From NCBI GenBank assembly GCA_937995535.1, contig CALKJU010000007.1, positions 90,145-154,144 of the forward strand: a stretch of 64,000 nt of DNA, read 5' to 3'. The translations under genes and the position numbers were made by a program. Shown here piece after piece: positions 60,688 through 64,000 of this stretch. This DNA is from an uncultured Alphaproteobacteria bacterium (GTDB taxonomy: Bacteria; Pseudomonadota; Alphaproteobacteria; Geminicoccales; Geminicoccaceae). Every line of letters begins with the position of its first letter. Positions within the stretch are counted from its first letter, which is position 1. The notes beneath the pieces are model-generated. The model ran no database searches, was not told the DNA's origin, and saw only the letters and a list, made by a program, of their open reading frames with translations.

Positions 60688-61158
60688 TCAGCGGCCGGCG
60701 AGCCGCTCGCGCCAAGCGAGCAGTACCAGCGCGGCCATCGCCGCGTCGCCGCCCTTGTCGCCCTGCGTTGGATCGGCGCGGACGAGCGCCTGCGCCTCGT
60801 TTTCGACGGTGAGGATGCCGTTGCCGATGAGGGCCCGATCGCGGATGCCGAGTTCCATCAGCCCGCGGCAGCTCTCGCCGGCGACCAGCTCGTAATGAGT
60901 TGTCTCGCCGCGAATCACGCAACCGAGGGCGACATAGGCGTCGAAGCGACGGGTATGGTCGGCGACCGCGATCGCCGGCGGGATCTCCAGCGCACCCGGC
61001 ACAATGAGATGTTCGATATCAGCCCGGGCCTCGGCCAGCACGCGGCGCGCACCGTCGAGCAGGAGCGCATTGATGTGCTCGTAGAAGCGCGCCTCGACGA
61101 TGAGCACGCGACGGCCCGTCGCGGCGACATGTGGCCGGGTGCGCTTGGCTTCGGCCAT
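60688..61158 (-). CDS. ribH: 6,7-dimethyl-8-ribityllumazine synthase
   Basis: A 156-residue enzyme that condenses the ribityl-aminopyrimidine with dihydroxybutanone phosphate. Key blocks are [31 protein letters not shown] and [17 protein letters not shown]. Its start and the RibB stop share a base (TGATG). It provides the substrate of RibE, the first gene of the same operon. Confidence 0.93.
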   Translation of the reverse strand: MAEAKRTRPHVAATGRRVLIVEARFYEHINALLLDGARRVLAEARADIEHLIVPGALEIPPAIAVADHTRRFDAYVALGCVIRGETTHYELVAGESCRGLMELGIRDRALIGNGILTVENEAQALVRADPTQGDKGGDAAMAALVLLAWRERLAGR

Positions 61159-62306
61159 CAGCGGTCGCCGTTGGCCGGGATCGGCCTGGTCTCGACCACC
61201 CGCAGGTCGTAGCCCTCGAGCCCGACCAGGGTCTTGTCGCTGTTCGACAGGAGGATCATGTCGCGGACGCCGAGGTCGGTCAGGATCTGCGCGCCGACAC
61301 CGTAGACGCGCAGGTCGTGCGGTCGTGGCGGGTGCTCGCCGAGGCTCGCCTTGACGCGATCGGAGAGCGTGGTCTTCGACACCTCGCGCAGCACGACGAC
61401 GACGCCGCGCCCGGCAGCACCGATCATTTCCATGGCGCGGTGCAGCTGGTCGCCACGGCCGCTCTCCCCGTCGCCGAGCAAATCCTCGAGAATGTTGACC
61501 GAGTGGACGCGGACCAGAACCGGCTCGGGCGTGGTCAGGTCGCCCTTGACGAGCGCCGCGTGCTCCACCCCGTCGAGCACGTTCACGTACACCTGCAGGC
61601 GCCAGTCGCCGCCGAACCGGCTCTTCAGCGCGGTCGCGACGTCGCGCTCGACGAGCCTGTCGTTCTTCAGCCGATAGGCGATCAAATCGGCGATCGTCCC
61701 GACCTTGAGACCGTGGCGCTGGGCGAAGGCAACCAGGTCCGGCAGCCGGGCCATGGTCCCGTCGTCGTTCATGATCTCACAGATGACGCCAGCCGGGGTG
61801 AGCCCGGCGAGGCGGGCGATGTCGACCGCCGCCTCGGTGTGCCCGGTCCGCTCCAGCACGCCGCCATCACGCGCCATCAGCGGGAAGATGTGGCCGGGTG
61901 CGACGAGGTCCTCGCGCCCGCTCGCCGGATCGATCGCGACCGCGATCGTCCGCGCCCGGTCGGCGGCAGAGATGCCGGTGGTCACACCGTCACGGGCCTC
62001 GATGCTGATCGTGAAGGCGGTGCTCAGCCGCGGCTCGTTGCCCTGCGCCATCAGCGGCAGGCCGAGCTGCTCGCAGCGCTGGCGGGTCAGTGCCAGACAG
62101 ATCAGCCCGCGGCCGTGCTTGGCCATGAAGTTGACCGCGGCCGCATCGCAGAACTGGGCCGGGATGACGAGGTCGCCCTCGTTCTCGCGGTCCTCGTCGT
62201 CGACGAGGATGAACATCCGGCCTTGCCGGGCCTCCTCGAGAATCTCGTCGATCGACGAGAGGAAGCGCAGATCGTCGGGTGGCACGCGGCGCAGCTTCGG
62301 CGTCAT
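61158..62306 (-). CDS. ribB: 3,4-dihydroxy-2-butanone-4-phosphate synthase with inactive GTP cyclohydrolase II-like domain (RibBX type)
   Basis: A 382-residue fusion. Residues 15-215 are RibB, with [19 protein letters not shown] and [20 protein letters not shown] plus [18 protein letters not shown], all intact. Residues 220-370 align with RibA, but the zinc cysteines of the CxxGDxFxSxxCxC block are replaced ([20 protein letters not shown]). GTP cyclohydrolase activity is therefore not expected, matching the RibBX variant of proteobacteria. A separate ribA must exist elsewhere. It overlaps ribE by 4 bp. Confidence 0.92.
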   Translation of the reverse strand: MTPKLRRVPPDDLRFLSSIDEILEEARQGRMFILVDDEDRENEGDLVIPAQFCDAAAVNFMAKHGRGLICLALTRQRCEQLGLPLMAQGNEPRLSTAFTISIEARDGVTTGISAADRARTIAVAIDPASGREDLVAPGHIFPLMARDGGVLERTGHTEAAVDIARLAGLTPAGVICEIMNDDGTMARLPDLVAFAQRHGLKVGTIADLIAYRLKNDRLVERDVATALKSRFGGDWRLQVYVNVLDGVEHAALVKGDLTTPEPVLVRVHSVNILEDLLGDGESGRGDQLHRAMEMIGAAGRGVVVVLREVSKTTLSDRVKASLGEHPPRPHDLRVYGVGAQILTDLGVRDMILLSNSDKTLVGLEGYDLRVVETRPIPANGDR

Positions 62307-62908
62307 CGATGATGCTCTCCGCCCACCGCGGTGAGCTGGCGGGCGACGTAGCGCGCCAGCATGTCCGCCTCCAGGTTCACCTCGTCGCCGGGCCGGCGGT
62401 CGGCGAGCGTCGTGTGTGCCCAAGTATGCGGGATGATGGTGACGGCGAAGCGGTCGGCACCGGCCTCGTTGACGGTGAGCGAAACGCCGTCGACCGCGAC
62501 CGAGCCCTTGACCGCGAGCAGGGGAGCCAGCACGCGCGGCATCTCGATTTCGATCCGCCGGCTGTCGCCGGCGGGCTCGATTGCCACGATCCGTCCGACC
62601 GCGTCGACATGGCCGAAGACGAGATGCCCGCCGAGTTCGTCGCCGAGGCGCAGCGAGCGCTCGAGGTTGACCCGCGTGCCCTCGCGCCATCCCTCCAGCG
62701 TGGTGCGGGCCAACGTCTCCCGCGAGGCGAACACCGCCCACCCGCCGTCGACCCGGTCGGTCACCGTCAGGCAGACGCCCGAATGCGCCACCGAGGCCCC
62801 CAGCGCCGGTGGTGCGCTGGCCCCGGCCAGAACCTCCAGACGCCGCCCGCCCGCGGCGTTGACGACGCGGGCGATCCGCCCGATCTCCGTGACGATGCCT
62901 GTGAACAC
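62303..62908 (-). CDS. ribE: Riboflavin synthase subunit alpha
   Basis: A 201-residue enzyme made of two repeated lumazine-binding barrels. MFTGIVTEIGRIARVVNAAG starts the first, with SVAHSGVCLTVTDRV; the second has GHVDAVGRIVAIEPAGDS and GSVAVDGVSLTVNEAGADRF. It dismutates two lumazines to riboflavin. It is the first gene of the operon; ribD, often upstream in alphaproteobacteria, is absent. The 85 bp leader is too short for a full FMN riboswitch. Confidence 0.94.
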   Translation of the reverse strand: MFTGIVTEIGRIARVVNAAGGRRLEVLAGASAPPALGASVAHSGVCLTVTDRVDGGWAVFASRETLARTTLEGWREGTRVNLERSLRLGDELGGHLVFGHVDAVGRIVAIEPAGDSRRIEIEMPRVLAPLLAVKGSVAVDGVSLTVNEAGADRFAVTIIPHTWAHTTLADRRPGDEVNLEADMLARYVARQLTAVGGEHHR

Positions 62909-62993
62909 CGACCGCCCGTTCCGTCCCTCGTCTGGCGGCCGCGCCGCCGGACGCGGCTAGATAGCCCTTCGCCCGGCGCCCGCCAAGGCGGCC

Positions 62994-63575
62994 TCACCGG
63001 GCCTGCCGGTGGTATTCACGGTTCGGCATCAGCTCGACAGCCGCCGCCACCCGGTTCGACATGTTGAAGAAGCCGACGACGTTGGCGAGGTCCCAGATGT
63101 CGTGGTCGGTGAGCCCGACCTCGCGCAGGGCGGCCCGGTCGGACTCGCCCATCGCCGCCGGCTCGACCGTGAGCTTCCAGGCGAAGGCGAGCATCGCCCG
63201 GATCCGCGCATCGAGCGGGGCGACGCGCCAGTTCATCACCAGCATCTCGCCGAGCTCGGGATCGCCTGACAGCTCGCGCACCGCCGCGCCATGGGCGGCG
63301 AGGCAGTAGAAGCAGCGGTTGGCCGCCGACACGACCACCGCGACCATCTCCCGCTCGAGCTTGGACAGCCCCGACCCGCCCAGCATCAGCTCGTTGTAGA
63401 GCGTGGTGAAGCCGGCGAGCTTCCGGTCGTCGAAGCTGTAGGCGCGGAGCACGTTGGGCACCAGCCCGAGCTTCTCGACGCACTTGTCCCAGTAGCGCCC
63501 AGTCGCCTCGGAGACCTCGGACCGCTCCGGGACCGGCACCCCCGGCAGGGCGTGGACGTGATCAGGCTGCGGCAT
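62994..63575 (-). CDS. Carboxymuconolactone decarboxylase/AhpD-like (peroxidase-related) protein
   Basis: A 193-residue helical protein starting MPQPDHVHALPGVPVPERSE. The AhpD-like redox motif is SAANRCFYCLAAHGAAVREL (CxxC plus His). The length and LGLVPNVLRAYSF, YNELMLGGSGLSKLEREMVA match the peroxidase-related branch. It probably reduces peroxides via its cysteines. AGGAG is 7 nt before the ATG. Confidence 0.87.
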   Translation of the reverse strand: MPQPDHVHALPGVPVPERSEVSEATGRYWDKCVEKLGLVPNVLRAYSFDDRKLAGFTTLYNELMLGGSGLSKLEREMVAVVVSAANRCFYCLAAHGAAVRELSGDPELGEMLVMNWRVAPLDARIRAMLAFAWKLTVEPAAMGESDRAALREVGLTDHDIWDLANVVGFFNMSNRVAAAVELMPNREYHRQAR

Positions 63576-63605
63576 GGAGCACTCCTGCGGTGTCGGCGGG
63601 CTGGC

Positions 63606-63634
63606 TGGACAGGCTCGGGGCACCTACGTATAAG
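63606..63634 (+). promoter_or_regulatory. Promoter of tRNA-Phe
   Basis: TGGACA (63606-63611), exactly 17 bp, TATAAG (63629-63634), ending 17 bp before the tRNA 5' end. Both hexamers match the sigma-70 consensus at five of six positions. Confidence 0.7.
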
Positions 63635-63651
63635 CCCGTCCGCCGCTGCGC

Positions 63652-63727
63652 GCCCAGGTAGCTCAGTTGGTAGAGCACGTGACTGAAAATCACGGTGTCG
63701 GCGGTTCAATTCCGTCCCTGGGCACCA
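63652..63727 (+). tRNA. tRNA-Phe (GAA)
   Basis: A 76 nt cloverleaf. The acceptor GCCCAGG pairs with CCTGGGC, the D-arm is GCTCAGTTGGTAGAGC, the anticodon stem-loop CGTGA-CTGAAAA-TCACG has anticodon GAA at 63685-63687, the T-arm is CGGCGGTTCAATTCCGTC, and CCA is genome-encoded. No mismatch is seen in the acceptor or anticodon stems. Confidence 0.96.
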
Positions 63728-63761
63728 TCACTCTTGCGGCGTGACCCGGCACACGGTCCCG

Positions 63762-64000
63762 ATGCGCGACGATACCGAGCGGCTGATGCGCTACGACGCC
63801 GCCAAGCGCTCCGCGCTGCTCGCCTATCTCCTCTGGTTCTTCCTCGGCTGGTTCGGCCTGCACCGGTTCTATCTCGGCCGGATCGGCTCCGGCTGCGTCA
63901 TGCTGGTCCTGCTCGGCCTCTCCTGGATCACCCACTTCGTGCTGATCGGCTTCGTCGGCTTCGCCGTCCTCGGTCTCTGGTGGCTGATCGACGCCCTGCT
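63762..64000 (+). CDS. TM2 domain protein, partial
   Basis: Open to the right edge of the window. From the ATG at 63762 it reads MRDDTERLMRYDAAKRSALL, then AYLLWFFLGWFGLHRFYLGR, the TM2 signature of two short helices around a conserved LGxFGxHRFYLG motif. A GTG at 63741 is an alternative start. Function unknown. It follows tRNA-Phe by 34 bp. Confidence 0.85.
   Translation, partial: MRDDTERLMRYDAAKRSALLAYLLWFFLGWFGLHRFYLGRIGSGCVMLVLLGLSWITHFVLIGFVGFAVLGLWWLIDAL

Noticed and set aside
62909..62993. FMN riboswitch before the rib operon
   Set aside because: The 85 bp leader is too short and lacks the conserved RFN-element segments.

Overview
This window is a chromosomal segment from a high-GC alphaproteobacterium, probably of the Rhodospirillales/Geminicoccales type. 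That placement is inferred from gene order and gene variants, not from any marker phylogeny. The supporting points are: an F0 ATP synthase operon split from F1 (atpI-atpB-atpE-b'-b); the block mutY / DUF721 / DsbA-type thioredoxin / smc; the block riboflavin synthase - ribB fused to a degenerate ribA domain (RibBX type) - ribH - nusB - thiL; a DUF1127 micro-protein; and pervasive GC-rich codon use with long spurious antisense frames. No insertion sequence, phage gene, integrase or CRISPR array was seen.

Layout. 1-4.7 kb: the N-terminal part of ribF, a MaoC hydratase, a nitroreductase, a small lipoprotein, a nucleosidase, a VOC protein, a small zincin and a short-chain dehydrogenase. 4.9-7.4 kb: the F0 operon. 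7.6-16.5 kb: smc, a DsbA-like protein, DUF721, mutY, yraN, rsmI and an LppC-type lipoprotein. 16.5-21.8 kb: two diguanylate-cyclase genes (one with a decayed EAL domain), two alpha/beta hydrolases (one lacking its catalytic residues), a thioesterase relic and HU. 21.9-28.6 kb: a dihydroorotase, a three-gene MotA/TolQ-like membrane cassette, an MBL hydrolase, an inositol-phosphatase-type enzyme, an aldo/keto reductase and a 3-methyladenine glycosylase. 28.6-33.5 kb: a sugar-type ABC importer without its ATPase, and an acyl-CoA synthetase. 33.7-39.2 kb: an ATP-grasp / alpha-E pair and aconitase. 39.2-45.6 kb: a hydrolase, a Na/Pi cotransporter, an aldose dehydrogenase, a UbiG-like methyltransferase, a membrane methyltransferase and an ArsR/AHSA1 pair with a clear operator.

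45.8-52.6 kb holds the most unusual locus: seven genes on one strand, five of them tightly packed. They encode a type-1-copper-like protein, a Tat-exported metallophosphoesterase, a SoxA-like monohaem cytochrome, a SoxYZ fusion carrier, a SCO copper chaperone, a tri-haem protein made of a CcoO-like domain plus two cytochrome c domains, and a tetrahaem cytochrome of the photosynthetic reaction-centre PufC family. No reaction-centre, bacteriochlorophyll, cbb3 catalytic-subunit or SoxB/SoxCD gene is nearby. I read it as a dedicated periplasmic oxidation and electron-transfer module with an unknown substrate.

53.0-57.9 kb: an AlkP-superfamily protein and a MacB/LolCDE-like tripartite exporter. 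57.8-64 kb: a LysR regulator, a DUF1127 pair, the riboflavin/nusB/thiL operon, a CMD-family protein, tRNA-Phe(GAA) with a good promoter, and a truncated TM2-domain gene.
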